Assembly (NCBI GenBank): GCA_963794215.1 | Contig: CAWCCQ010000002.1 | Location: 806,001 to 870,000, forward strand | Reading direction: 5' to 3' | Length of the DNA stretch: 64,000 nt | Origin: DATKRB01 sp963794215 | GTDB taxonomy: Bacteria > Actinomycetota > Acidimicrobiia > Acidimicrobiales > RAAP-2 | Shown here: in pieces, positions 53,048 through 61,788 of the stretch | How the letters are laid out: each line of letters starts with the position of its first letter | How positions within the stretch are numbered: the stretch's first letter is position 1 | Made by a program: the position numbers and the translations under genes | The notes under the pieces: generated by a model | The model's input: the letters and a program-made list of their open reading frames with translations, nothing else | Databases searched by the model: none | What the model was told of the DNA's origin: nothing

Positions 53048-54022
53048 CCGACCTCGAAGGTGCCCTCTGGCGTGCGGCGATGGTCATCCGGGAGACTGAA
53101 TTTGGTCAGCGATTGAGGGACCATCGACGTTCCAGCCCTGGGGGGCCCTCCGCTTTGGACCTCTTGGCGGGCTGGGAGCTCAGTTTCGATCCCGCCATTA
53201 AGCGGACGTTCGCTGCGCTCAATTCTGTGAACTGTGTTGGGTCAAGCCGTTCCTGACAGCTCTGCAGATTGGCTGGCATGGGTGGAAGACTCCTTGCATG
53301 CTGTCCAGCGAATCGCCGCCAAGTGCTGGAACTTCGTGCCGTCCGAACTAAGGCAGGTCTTCCTTGACCAGGATGACCTACCTCCACATATGGTTCGAGG
53401 TATCTATATCTCGCAACTTCGTAGCGACCAACTTGGCCGAAGGAGTTTGAAGTTTGCCGGCCTCAATGCGCCCGAAGTCCGATCGGCGTTGGAGGCGGTA
53501 TTTGCAGCCGTCAAGGCAACAGCTCTCGGCGAAGCTGTCCAGGGGGCGACCATCGATTACTGCGCTATCAGCAGGCTGGCAGTCATCCGCAGAGGAATAG
53601 CCAACGAACTAAACCGAGACCCATGCCGGCCGGAGACAGTTATGGAGGCAGGAGTGCGAATGCAAGGGGTTGTTGAAGGCGTGTACGAATCGACGCCGGA
53701 TCTTCAGCAGGCCACTTTGGCTCTCCGTTCCTACAATGCCCTCGTCCACAGTGCCTTATGTGTTCTTCTCGGCGGCGCCGAGCAGGTAGAGCCGCTCAGA
53801 ATCAACGAGGTCGTGGGAGGACTTGCTGATCAGATGATGGACGGTCGGCGGCTCGTCCACCTGACCTTGAGTCACCCTGTCGCGAGGTTCCTTAGACCGA
53901 CTCATCCGGTATGGGTCGAGCTTGGAACACCCCTCGATGGCCTGTACATGGTTGTGAGCCACACGTTGGCCTTCGAGGGTGGCAGTGAGAGTGACCTTGG
54001 CCTATGGAGCCTCCCGACCTGA
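53041..54022 (+). CDS. Hypothetical partner protein of the STAND gene, about 327 aa (one frameshift)
   Basis: GTG at 53041 overlaps the STAND gene end by seven bases. A frame change near 53235 joins V-T-D-L-E-G-A-L-W-R-A-A-M-V-I-R-E-T-E with D-W-L-A-W-V-E-D-S-L-H-A-V-Q-R-I-A. The product is mostly alpha-helical and soluble with no recognised motif. Tight coupling to the STAND gene implies joint function, as seen in two-gene defence systems, but no family can be named. Confidence 0.5.
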
Positions 54023-54201
54023 CGGATGCGTGACTCAGGTGACACAAAGGGGACACAGGGCGAGCCGCTCGGTCGACGGCCTCGGCCACCGCCCAACTCA
54101 TACGTCCACTCTACGGCGGTTTTCCATCAACGGTCCAGGTCAGGCCCACGACCGGCGGCACCGGTCCCCGCTCCCGCCCGCGATGCCAAGCTGATCCGGC
54201 C

Positions 54202-54290
54202 ATGTGCGGCCGGTTCTCCATGTCCGAGACCAAACGCAGCTGGCCGACCGCTTCCACGCAAACAACGGCCCGATGCCCTCTAAGCTCTAA
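54202..54290 (+). pseudogene. SRAP (YedK/HMCES) N-terminal fragment
   Basis: M-C-G-R-F-S-M-S-E-T is the invariant start of SOS-response-associated peptidases, whose Cys2 links to abasic sites in single-stranded DNA. After one base shift the continuation L-A-D-R-F-H-A-N-N-G-P also fits. The rest of the ~220-residue protein is absent; TAA closes the fragment at 54290. The remnant shows a deletion between the hypothetical partner gene and the aminoglycoside kinase. Confidence 0.5.
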
Positions 54291-54340
54291 CTGGAAGTCC
54301 GTCTGTTCAAGTAGAGTTAGGCAGACCAAGGGGCTGATGC

Positions 54341-55289
54341 ATGACGACTGCGCTTCGAATTCCGGATCGGTTGGCGCGCACCGTCGTCTCGGCGTTCGGC
54401 GATGTCGGACGCGACTGGCTGGCGCGACTACCGAGTCTGGTCGCTGACGCGGCGAGTGCCTGGCAGCTGCATGTGGGCGCCCCGTTCGAGCCGGGCGGCA
54501 ACGTCGGGTGGGTTGCTCCCGTACGTCGAGCGGACGGCAGCGACGCGGTGTTGAAGGTGGAGTGTCCGGGTCATCGCAATCCCTGGGCGGCAAAGGGCCT
54601 GCAACACTGGGCTGGTCGCGGAGCGGCGCGACTTTTCGACTCCGACGAGGCGACTCAGGTCTTGCTGCTCGAGCGGTGCGTGCCCGGCACGAACGGTGAT
54701 GACCTCGACGTCGCGACCGGCGAACGAAATCGTTGCCTCGGTACTCGCCGAGTTACACGCAGTCGAACCTCCTGCAGAGGACGAGTTCGAGCCACTCGCG
54801 ATGTTGGTTGAGCGCTCCCGCGAGACGATGTGGGACTGGTTCGATCGGTTTGAGCCGCCGGTGGATCGAGGCGTCGTCGCGCAGGCGGACGAGCTGTTCA
54901 CGTCCCTGACCTCATCTTCTACGGACACGGTGTTGCTACACGGCGATCTTGGGCCGGGGAACGTGGTGCTCTCGGAGCGTGGATGGTTGGCGATCGATCC
55001 GTATCCGGTGCTGGGTGATCGCGCGTTTGACGTGGGGCACGCTCTGTCGCGGTGTGACCTGCGTGACGCGCGGGAGCAGGTCGCCTTCTTTGCCGATCGT
55101 CTGGATCTTGATCCGCGACGGATCGCGGGCTGGACGTTCGCGTGCTGTGTGGAGGTCGCGCTGGAGTGCAGGTCGGTCGGCGACGCGATGGGATTCCGCG
55201 AATACCTCGACCGTACGGAACAGCTCTCATCGCAGGGGTGCTGGACTGAGCGAGGTGAGAGACGTTCGGTATCGCCCGGCCGGGCCTGA
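54341..55289 (+). CDS. Aminoglycoside/hydroxyurea kinase family, APH(6)-like, frameshifted
   Basis: N-terminal part: P-F-E-P-G-G-N-V-G-W-V-A-P-V-R-R-A-D-G-S-D-A-V-L-K-V (nucleotide-binding lobe with the conserved Lys). After a frame change near 54705: E-I-V-A-S-V-L-A-E-L-H, the catalytic loop L-L-H-G-D-L-G-P-G-N-V-V-L and A-I-D-P-Y-P-V-L-G-D-R-A-F-D-V-G-H. These motifs match streptomycin 6-kinase-type enzymes. The enzyme phosphorylates an aminocyclitol or similar; substrate not determinable. The last ~20 residues overlap the GNAT gene. Confidence 0.8.
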
Positions 55290-55753
55290 GGATTTCGCCT
55301 TTCTCGCGACGATGCTTGGCGAGGCCGCAGTCTGGCGTCCCGACAAACCGACACCGACCGGTGACCAAGTGCTCGCCGATCCGCGCTACGCGATGTACCT
55401 CGTCGGATGGCCGATGCAGGGTGACTATGGACGGATTGCCGATCAAGACGGACCGATTGGCGCGGCTTGGTATCGGATCTACACCGAGGTGACCCACGGC
55501 CATGGCTTCGTCGCTGAGGATGTCCCGGAGCTGTCGATCGCAGTCATCGCATCCCGTCGGCACGAGGGGATCGGACGGCGGCTCCTCGACAGATGTTATC
55601 GAGGCCAGCATTGCCCAGGGATACCCAGCCATCAGTCTCAGCGTCAACGACGGCAACCCAGCGCGTCGCCTCTACGAGTCAGTCGGCTTCGTCTATGTCG
55701 GAAAGCGGGGATTGACCTGGACGATGGTCCGGCACGCGGCTCGATCAAACTGA
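55255..55753 (+). CDS. GNAT acetyltransferase, one frameshift
   Basis: GTG at 55255 gives V-R-Y-R-P-A-G-P-E-D-F-A-F-L-A-T-M-L, then L-S-I-A-V-I-A-S-R-R-H-E-G-I-G-R-R-L-L, the R/Q-x-x-G-x-G/A acetyl-CoA loop (R-H-E-G-I-G). After a frame change near 55600 it ends with I-S-L-S-V-N-D-G-N-P-A-R-R-L-Y-E-S-V-G-F, the conserved C-terminal strand. It overlaps the kinase gene's end. Both may be resistance determinants (inference from neighbourhood only). Confidence 0.82.
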
Positions 55754-55757
55754 GTCA

Positions 55758-56267
55758 CTACCGTCCGGTGTGTTCGCACCCCTCGTCGCCGGCCCCGTCG
55801 AGTAGCGACCGAAGGGGCTGACTCTTCAGGATGCCGTTAGGACTCTGAAACATTCCGAGGGCGACCCGCTCGATGTGACTCCAATACTCGATGACCGTGG
55901 CTGGCACTGTCGCTCTCGTCTCCGCTAGGAATCTGGACGCTCCGGCAACGTCGAGCGGGAAAGCTTCCTGAGCGGCAGCCCAAGCGCGCTGGTCGTCGTC
56001 CGATTTCGAGAGGTTTGGATGCCGATTAGCCGGACAACCCCCAACGAGCTCGCAATAGCGAAGCTCGGAAAAGTAGCCAGCCACGGCGATAAGCACGCCG
56101 ACTTGAGGCTCGGACCTCCCGATGTGGCATGCGCCGGAGCCGTTGGGGTCGGTCGTCATGCCCATAACAGGCACTCCCAGGGAGTGCGCAATCACCGCGT
56201 GACCGGCCTCGCGCGCGCAGGGTGCCATGCGTTCATTCCACGGTGGTGCGAACGGGGATGGGAACAA
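55758..56267 (-). CDS. FtsH/M41-like peptidase-domain protein with altered HExxH
   Basis: The motif A-R-E-A-G-H-A-V-I-A-H-S-L-G matches the HEAGH helix of M41/M50-like metallopeptidases, but the first zinc-binding His is Arg, so zinc binding and catalysis are doubtful. Later comes G-V-L-I-A-V-A-G-Y-F-S-E-L-R-Y, where related proteins have an A-G-x-x-A-E segment. The 169-residue size is that of small cytoplasmic actinobacterial relatives of unknown role. The native start may be internal (M-A-P-C-A-R-E). Confidence 0.6.
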   Translation of the reverse strand: MFPSPFAPPWNERMAPCAREAGHAVIAHSLGVPVMGMTTDPNGSGACHIGRSEPQVGVLIAVAGYFSELRYCELVGGCPANRHPNLSKSDDDQRAWAAAQEAFPLDVAGASRFLAETRATVPATVIEYWSHIERVALGMFQSPNGILKSQPLRSLLDGAGDEGCEHTGR

Positions 56268-56312
56268 GCGGCCAGTCTATTGAGAGTCGGGGAGAGTCCG
56301 CGGATTTGGGGG

Positions 56313-56881
56313 CTAAACCACTCCGAGATCAGCCTGCGCTGCCCTTCTCCAAGCGACGACCTTGTCGCCGAGGTTCAGACTTGCACCTTGGTACGCCTTG
56401 ACGATTTCCGGTGAACCCTGCTTGCTGCTGCGACTCACTTCTGTCAGAACCTCACCCAGCGTCTTGAAGACTTCCACACTGGCCTGCTGAGTTTCGGAGC
56501 TGCCATAGAGGAGGACGTCGGCGAGCGCCGTGGTTGCGGCTGCGATCTGTTCCTCGAAGCGACGTTGGGCTCGAACAAGCAACGCCAGTCCATGGACGTA
56601 GCCGACCAGCTTTGGTCGAAAAGTGCACAGAAGACCTCCCGCTCGCCAGGCCGAGGCGACGGCGGCTCCGAAGGATTCGTATGCGCGCGCCGGTTCGACC
56701 GATTGGCATGATCGGCGACCACCATTTCCAGCGTGGGACCAGTTGCTGCCGTCCCACTGACGAGCTGGCCAACGCTGGTGGCCGCGATCGCCGCAAACTC
56801 GGGCGGGGCGCCGCTGACCATAATGCCAATGCCCGCGATCGCGGACGCAATGGGAGCCAGCAACTTCCGCAGCAGCGGCAT
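56313..56881 (-). CDS. Hypothetical protein with N-terminal hydrophobic segment, frameshifted
   Basis: The N terminus from ATG 56881 (L-L-R-K-L-L-A-P-I-A-S-A-I-A-G-I-G-I-M) is hydrophobic and could be a membrane anchor. After a frame change near 56690 it continues as a helical, Ala-rich domain (R-R-F-E-E-Q-I-A-A-A-T-T-A-L-A-D-V-L, E-V-F-K-T-L-G-E-V-L-T-E-V). About 190 residues. Family unknown. Confidence 0.5.
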
Positions 56882-56898
56882 CGTCCTTCCTCGCGTTC

Positions 56899-57090
56899 TC
56901 AGAGCCGTTCGGGTCCCGGTCCGCTGTATGGCTCGAACGCCGCACCCTCGGCGATGAGAGTGTCGACGACGGCCGCCGCCTGGTAGCCGAACTGCTCGCC
57001 ATCGATGCAGATGCAACGCAGCCCGTGTTCAGTGTCGTGCCAAGCGGCCAGCGCCTCCACTCCGACCTGCACCGCTTCGTCTCGAGTCAC
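56899..57090 (-). CDS. Small hypothetical protein, 63 aa
   Basis: GTG at 57090 overlaps the TGA of the preceding gene (GTGA). The acidic product has T-R-D-E-A-V-Q-V-G-V-E-A-L-A-A-W-H-D and two cysteines spaced C-I-C. Coding-like throughout. No family recognised. Confidence 0.5.
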   Translation of the reverse strand: MTRDEAVQVGVEALAAWHDTEHGLRCICIDGEQFGYQAAAVVDTLIAEGAAFEPYSGPGPERL

Positions 57091-57322
57091 CCGACCAGCT
57101 CGTTCGCCTGATGCCAGATGCCGGGCTCGCGCACCGACAAAGTGGCGTCGCGGAGAACACGACCCGCCCGGTCCCGAGCCGGCCCTGCCACCGCTTCACC
57201 TCGCGCTCGGCGTCGGGGTAGGGCACCGGATCGGTGGCTGAAAAGTGGCAGACGCCGTCATCAGCCCGAACGCCCACCACGACGACGTGAGGGTCTGCGG
57301 TCGAGGTGAGGCTGGCCGACAT
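57087..57322 (-). CDS. Small hypothetical protein, about 78 aa, one frameshift
   Basis: ATG at 57322 gives P-H-V-V-V-V-G-V-R-A-D-D-G-V-C-H-F and a Trp-containing helix (E-V-K-R-W-Q-G-R-L). A frame change near 57140 leads to S-V-R-E-P-G-I-W-H-Q-A-N-E-L-V-G and the stop that overlaps the next gene. It is the first of a short coupled series on the minus strand. Function unknown. Confidence 0.5.
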
Positions 57323-57460
57323 CGAGTTGGAGACTACGCGGGACTTGGCCTCGACGCTACTCGCCAGACGTACGCCCAGAACCTTCCGACCTGGGGAAAT
57401 GCCCGCCTCACTGCTGGCAGTTCTTCGCCTGCTCGACAGGTGCCATGGGATCATTGAGGG

Positions 57461-57850
57461 GTGCGACGGGTCGTTCCCTGGCTGCTCCTCGGCGTCCTCG
57501 GGCTCGGTATGGGGCTCGGGCTGGCGTTCGGTCCAATGGACACCGCGTCCAAACCGCAGCCGTCTGTGACCCTCGTTCCAACGTGGATGCCCTCCGGTCC
57601 CAACCCGAGGCCAGTGTCGCTCCTCTACTTCACCTCTCGCCATCCCTTCAGGAGCGAGAGCGGTGCTGAGCACGTTCTCGTGAATGGCCGCCGTGTCGCG
57701 TTGTCAGGCACGTCCCCTGGATTGCTCATGGCTACCTGGCGAGCGGGGCCTCACCTTTGGATCAAGGCTCCCTCCCAGAACTCGAACATCCGCTCGGAAC
57801 CCTCAGCGAGGACAATCACCAGACGACCGCTGCCGTGCACGGTGTATGAG
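57461..57850 (+). CDS. Small membrane-anchored protein, fourth member of the tandem family
   Basis: GTG at 57461 begins V-R-R-V-V-P-W-L-L-L-G-V-L-G-L-G-M-G-L-G-L, the same anchor as the genes at 31.8-33.1 kb, followed by a Thr/Pro linker with W-M-P and the closing L-M-A-T-W-R-A-G-P-H-L-W-I motif. Homology ends near 57775; the last ~25 residues are Arg/Ser/Thr-rich and probably foreign, and a minus-strand frame overlaps them. A dispersed, truncated paralogue 25 kb from the array. Confidence 0.6.
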
Positions 57851-57897
57851 GTCGCTTGGTAGACCTCGCTGGGGTTGAAGCTGGGGAGGAGCACCCG
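57751..57897 (-). CDS. Possible small gene fragment
   Basis: The minus-strand frame V-L-L-P-S-F-N-P-S-E-V-Y-Q-A-T-S and L-V-I-V-L-A-E-G-S-E-R-M-F-E-F-W-E looks coding, more so than the plus-strand end of the gene it overlaps. It has a GTG start near 57897 but no ribosome binding site. Low confidence. Confidence 0.3.
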   Translation of the reverse strand, partial: RVLLPSFNPSEVYQATSYTVHGSGRLVIVLAEGSERMFEFWEGALIQR

Positions 57898-57929
57898 GAC
57901 CAGGATGGTCTCGGGCGTCTCTGTCGCCG

Positions 57930-58314
57930 GCCGGGGCGCTGGATACTCATCTGCGAGGACGCTGCGCATCCCCACCGCTTCTGGCAGGCGCTGGCCTACG
58001 AGGACGCCTCGCTGATCGCCGAGGTGGTCTCGAACTACTACCTCGAAGGCGACAACCGCCTCTCGTCCGCGCGGGAAGCGCAACTGGTCAGTTTGGATTG
58101 GCAGGCACCCGATCCCCCGCGCCGGCCCAACTGGCTCCACATCGAGCCCACGACGTCACCAGACGTGGCTGCGGTGGCTCTGCGGGCAGTCGGGAGCTTG
58201 CGTGAGGTGTTCGGTCTCGGCGAGCGGGACGAGGTCCTCGTGAAGCTGTTCAGTTCGCCGCGTCGGGGGGACACCCCGGCCGGCGCGAAGTATGTCGAAC
58301 GCGATGGAAAATAA
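57930..58314 (+). CDS. Hypothetical protein fragment, N terminus missing
   Basis: The frame becomes coding-like near 57930 (R-W-I-L-I-C-E-D-A-A-H-P-H-R-F-W-Q-A-L-A-Y) and runs to 58314 through V-S-N-Y-Y-L-E-G-D-N-R-L and L-R-E-V-F-G-L-G-E-R-D-E-V-L-V-K-L. There is no proper start at the beginning of the similarity to coding sequence, suggesting 5' truncation at the same junction that cut the neighbouring paralogue. Mixed alpha/beta; family unknown. Confidence 0.5.
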
Positions 58315-58316
58315 AA

Positions 58317-58511
58317 TGACTCAGCCACGGTCTGGGAGGCTCTTCGCTCGGAGCGGCCCGGACGCTGACGATACCGAGCCGGAAGCCGTCGCTCAGGCCG
58401 AGGTGGATTGACCCATTCGGGGGACCCAGTGAGCCGACCCCGCTCTGCGCCTCGACCACGAGTGGGAGGACTGGCCCGAAAGCCCGCAGGACAATGCCCG
58501 AGTCCTGCGAG
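58317..58511 (+). CDS. Small acidic hypothetical protein, frameshifted
   Basis: ATG at 58317 gives M-T-Q-P-R-S-G-R-L-F-A-R-S-G and an acidic run before a stop at 58412. Another frame continues coding-like to 58511 (L-D-H-E-W-E-D-W-P-E-S-P-Q-D-N-A-R-V-L). Indels would merge them into ~65 residues. Low confidence. Confidence 0.3.
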
Positions 58512-58576
58512 CCGGGTGATTATTCTATGACGGGACGATCCTCAGCCGGTGGGTGTCGAGGTGATCGTCTATGTAG

Positions 58577-58927
58577 TCAGAGTTCGAGCGCATCCCTCAG
58601 CTCCGCGAGACGCTCAGGCACGACCGAATACCAGACCCATTTGCTCCGTCGGTCGCCCACAACCAGACCGGCGTCGCTCAGCACCTTGAGGTGATGGCTG
58701 ACCGTCGGCTGGCTCTTACCCAGTGGCTCCACAAGGTCGCAGACACACACCTCGCCACCCTCGGCAGCTGCCAAGATCGAAATGACTCGGAGACGGGCCG
58801 GGTCCGAGAGCGCCGCGAATCCCTTGGCCAACTCCTGGGCTCGGGCATCACCAAGCGGAGCGGAGAACACCGATGGGCAGCAATCCTCGGTCGCCTGCAC
58901 CTCGGCCACCACACTCCGCTTCGCCAT
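58577..58927 (-). CDS. arsR: ArsR-family metal(loid)-responsive repressor
   Basis: From ATG 58927 (behind GGGAG) the product has an N-terminal C-C pair (E-D-C-C-P-S-V), F-A-A-L-S-D-P-A-R-L-R-V-I-S-I-L, the metal-binding E-V-C-V-C-D-L motif in the alpha-3/alpha-R region, and the recognition helix K-S-Q-P-T-V-S-H-H-L-K-V-L. Both Cys clusters resemble arsenic- or cadmium-sensing ArsR/CmtR-like repressors. It is divergent from the cadI gene and probably controls the whole rightward metal(loid) cluster. Confidence 0.9.
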   Translation of the reverse strand: MAKRSVVAEVQATEDCCPSVFSAPLGDARAQELAKGFAALSDPARLRVISILAAAEGGEVCVCDLVEPLGKSQPTVSHHLKVLSDAGLVVGDRRSKWVWYSVVPERLAELRDALEL

Positions 58928-58961
58928 CGCCCACACTCCCATTGACATTGGTAGATGTATC

Positions 58962-58971
58962 GATCATGATC
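58962..58971. promoter_or_regulatory. Palindrome in the arsR-cadI divergent promoter
   Basis: GATCATGATC, a perfect 10-base palindrome, lies between the divergent starts (58927 and 59011), next to further ATCGAT and TTGATC half-sites. A likely ArsR operator. Confidence 0.5.
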
Positions 58972-59010
58972 AACGCATCGACAGTTGTTGATACCACACG
59001 GAGGTTGATC

Positions 59011-59498
59011 GTGTCGCGAGTCCAACTGGCCCTCAACGTGGCCGACATCGACGCATCGGTGGGGTTCTACTCCAAGTTGTTCGGCACAGGACCTGCCAAA
59101 CGCCGCCCCGGCTACGCCAACTTCGCCATCGGCGAGCCGCCGCTCAAGCTGGTGCTGATCGAGAACCGGGCGGGCGCGCCGAAGGCGTGGCTGGCGCACT
59201 CAACCACCTGGGGGTGGAGGTGGACACGCCCGATGAGGTCCAGGCGGCCAATGGCCGACTCGCCGGCGAGGGACTCGAACCCGAGGTTCAGGAATCGGCG
59301 ACCTGCTGCTACGCCGTGCAGGACAAGGCGTGGGTGAGCGACCCCGACGGCACGCCATGGGAGGTCTACACGGTCCTGGCCGATGCGCCCGACGAGACCG
59401 CACTCGGATGCGCAACCGAGGCTTGCGCCCCGGTCCAAGCTGAGCCGGTCACGCTCGGTTCGAGTGTCGGGGTGTCCCCGTCCGGAAGCTGCTGCTGA
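59011..59498 (+). CDS. cadI: CadI/ArsI-type VOC metal-binding protein, one frameshift
   Basis: GTG at 59011 follows GGAGG by six bases. The protein starts S-R-V-Q-L-A-L-N-V-A-D-I-D-A-S-V-G-F-Y-S-K-L-F, almost exactly the CadI start. After a one-base frame change near 59195 it continues A-L-N-H-L-G-V-E-V-D with the vicinal cysteine pair T-C-C-Y-A-V-Q-D-K-A-W-V and W-E-V-Y-T-V-L. Cys pair, His and Glu are the thiol/metal ligands of the CadI/ArsI group (cadmium-induced protein, organoarsenical lyase). A Cys-containing tail (E-A-C-A-P, final S-C-C) is an extra metal-binding feature. Confidence 0.85.
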
Positions 59499-59520
59499 GC
59501 CGGTCTGACGAGGCTCGGTC

Positions 59521-60330
59521 TTGGGGGTGAGAAACGACGTGGTGCTGTGGCGGCGGCTGGTGGCCGAGCTGCTCGGCAGTGCCTTTCTTGCCGCAGTGGT
59601 CATCGGCTCAGGCATCGCGGCACAGCGGCTCTCCCCTGGGAACACCGGGCTCGAACTGCTGGAGAACGCTGCTGCCACGGCGGCTGGACTGTTCGCCATC
59701 ATCTTGATGTTCGGACCGGTGTCGGGTGGCCACTTCAACCCGGTTGTCTCGTTCGTCGACGCCGCATTTGGTGGCCTGCGCTGGGGAGAGGCTGCGCTCT
59801 ACTTGCCCGCCCAGGTTGCTGGCTGCATCGGAGGAGCGGTGCTGGCCAACGTCATGTTCAGCCAGGCCGCCATCACCATCTCGACGAAACACCGAGCTTC
59901 GGCCGCCCATTTTCTCTCCGAGATCATCGCGACCCTCGGCTTGCTGCTGGTCATCTTCGCCCTGGCCAGGACCGACCGAAGCCACTCTGCGCCCGCCGCG
60001 GTCGGGGCGTACATCGGCGCGGCGTACTTCTTCACCAGCTCCACCAGCTTCGCCAACCCAGCCATCACTGTCGGGCGCATGTTCTCGGACACCTTCGCCG
60101 GTATCGCCCCTTCGTCGGCTCCGGTCTTCATCGCCGCCCAGGTCGTGGGTGGACTGGTCGCCGTAGTGCTGATCAAAGTGCTCTACCCACGGCTCACACC
60201 AGCCGAAGCCTCGGACATCATCGTGGCCCACGACCGACCCGACCAAGACCGAGGTGGGCCGAGGTTCGACGGCGTCGCCCCCCCGGCCCTTGAATCATTG
60301 GGCGCTCCTCCACCGGCCTCCCCATCGTGA
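59521..60330 (+). CDS. Arsenic-type aquaglyceroporin (AqpS-like)
   Basis: The six-helix MIP channel has G-G-H-F-N-P-V-V-S (first NPA box altered to NPV) and S-F-A-N-P-A-I-T-V-G-R (second NPA), with the Arg selectivity position kept. The start G-S-A-F-L-A-A-V-V-I-G-S-G-I and the N-P-V box match AqpS channels of ars operons, which let arsenite or methylarsenite pass. It follows cadI by 22 bases, so co-transcription is likely. Start TTG 59521 or GTG 59527. The C-terminal 35 residues are a Pro/Asp-rich cytoplasmic tail. Confidence 0.88.
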   Translation: MGVRNDVVLWRRLVAELLGSAFLAAVVIGSGIAAQRLSPGNTGLELLENAAATAAGLFAIILMFGPVSGGHFNPVVSFVDAAFGGLRWGEAALYLPAQVAGCIGGAVLANVMFSQAAITISTKHRASAAHFLSEIIATLGLLLVIFALARTDRSHSAPAAVGAYIGAAYFFTSSTSFANPAITVGRMFSDTFAGIAPSSAPVFIAAQVVGGLVAVVLIKVLYPRLTPAEASDIIVAHDRPDQDRGGPRFDGVAPPALESLGAPPPASPS

Positions 60331-60359
60331 ACGCTTGATCCCCAGGAAGGGACTTCTTC

Positions 60360-61764
60360 ATGCACCTGGTCGCCATTGGTGGCAGTGATGCGGGCATCAG
60401 TGCCGCATTGCGAGCCCGACAGCTGGACCCTGACAGCGAGGTCACGGTCGTGGTGGCTGACGCCTATCCCAACTTCTCCATCTGCGGCATTCCGTACTAC
60501 GTGTCGGGTGAAGTCACCCATTGGACCAACCTGGCCCACCGCACAGCGGCCGACCTCGAAGCAACAGGGATGAAGCTCCGACTCGACACCGTGGCCCGGC
60601 GAATCGACGTGGCCGACCACAAGCTGCTCGTGACCGACGCCCGCGGCAGCGAAGAGTTGCTGGCCTATGACGCCCTCGTGGTTGGCACTGGAGCGTTGCC
60701 CATCCGGCCACCTATCGACGGACTCAGCGACACCGACCCCCTCGGACCCGCCGACGGTGTGCACCTCCTGCACTCGATGGGTGACACGTTCGCGCGTCAT
60801 GAGAACCCTGGAGGAGGAGGCGGCTCGTTCGGCCCTCATCGTCGGGGCGGGCTACGTAGGTCTGGAGATGGCGGAGGCTCTCATTGCTCGTGGACTGGTA
60901 GTAACCCAGATCGAACAGTTGCCCGAGGTGCTCCCGACGGTCGACCCCGAACTCGGCGCGCACGTGCACCGCCAGCTCGTCGAGCGCGGCGTCCTTGTGC
61001 ACTGTGAGACCGCGGTGAAGGGGATCGCACGAGCAGACGGCGGCGCCCAGGGGCGCCTTAAGGTCAGAGCGAGCAGCGAATCCGGTCTGAGTACCCATTT
61101 TGCCGACCTGGTGCTCGTCTCGGTTGGCGTGCGGCCCGATACCGAGTTGGCCGCAGCGGCAGGAGCCGAACTCGGAGCCAGACGTGCCATCGCAGTCGAT
61201 CGCCAGATGCGGACCAATCTGAACGACGTCTTCGCCGCTGGCGACTGTGTGACCACCCATCATCGCTTGGTCGGGACCACCTACCTGCCGCTCGGCACTA
61301 CGGCCCACAAGCAAGGCCGGGTGGCCGGCGAGAACGCCCTGGGGGGTCACCGGGAGTTCGCGGGCAGCCTCGGAACCCAGGTGGTGAAGATTTTCGACAT
61401 GGCGGCTGCCCGCACCGGCCTGCGCGACCACGAGGCCGTCGCCGTCGGCTTCGACCCGGTCACGATCGGTTGCGAAGCCGACGATCACAAGGCGTACTAC
61501 CCCGACAGCCATCGCATCTCAATGCGCTACACCGGGGACCGCCGAACTGGTCAGCTCCTCGGCGTCCAGCTCTTCGGGCATCGTCACGCCGAGATCGCCA
61601 AGCGCATCGACATCGCCGCAGTGGCCATCTTCCACGGTATGAGCGTCGACGAGATGAGCGACCTCGACTTGTCCTACACCCCGCCCCTGGGGAGTCCCTG
61701 GGATGCGGTGCAGGTCGGGGCCCAGAGGTGGGTTCAAGACGCAACGAGCCACGCTTCGGCGTGA
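60360..61764 (+). CDS. FAD-dependent NAD(P)-disulfide oxidoreductase (CoA-disulfide-reductase-like), one frameshift
   Basis: ATG at 60360 behind AGGAAGGGA. Motifs in order: V-A-I-G-G-S-D-A-G-I-S-A-A (FAD), N-F-S-I-C-G-I-P-Y-Y (single active-site Cys, as in CoA-disulfide reductase and NADH oxidase), then, after a frame change near 60795, A-L-I-V-G-A-G-Y-V-G-L-E-M-A (NADH-binding) and V-F-A-A-G-D-C-V-T (second FAD). The C-terminal dimerisation domain has D-L-S-Y-T-P-P. About 468 residues. In ars operons such proteins may handle thiol-arsenic adducts; this is inferred from context. Confidence 0.85.
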
Positions 61765-61788
61765 GCCGGTTCGAGAAGGGGGTTCGCC

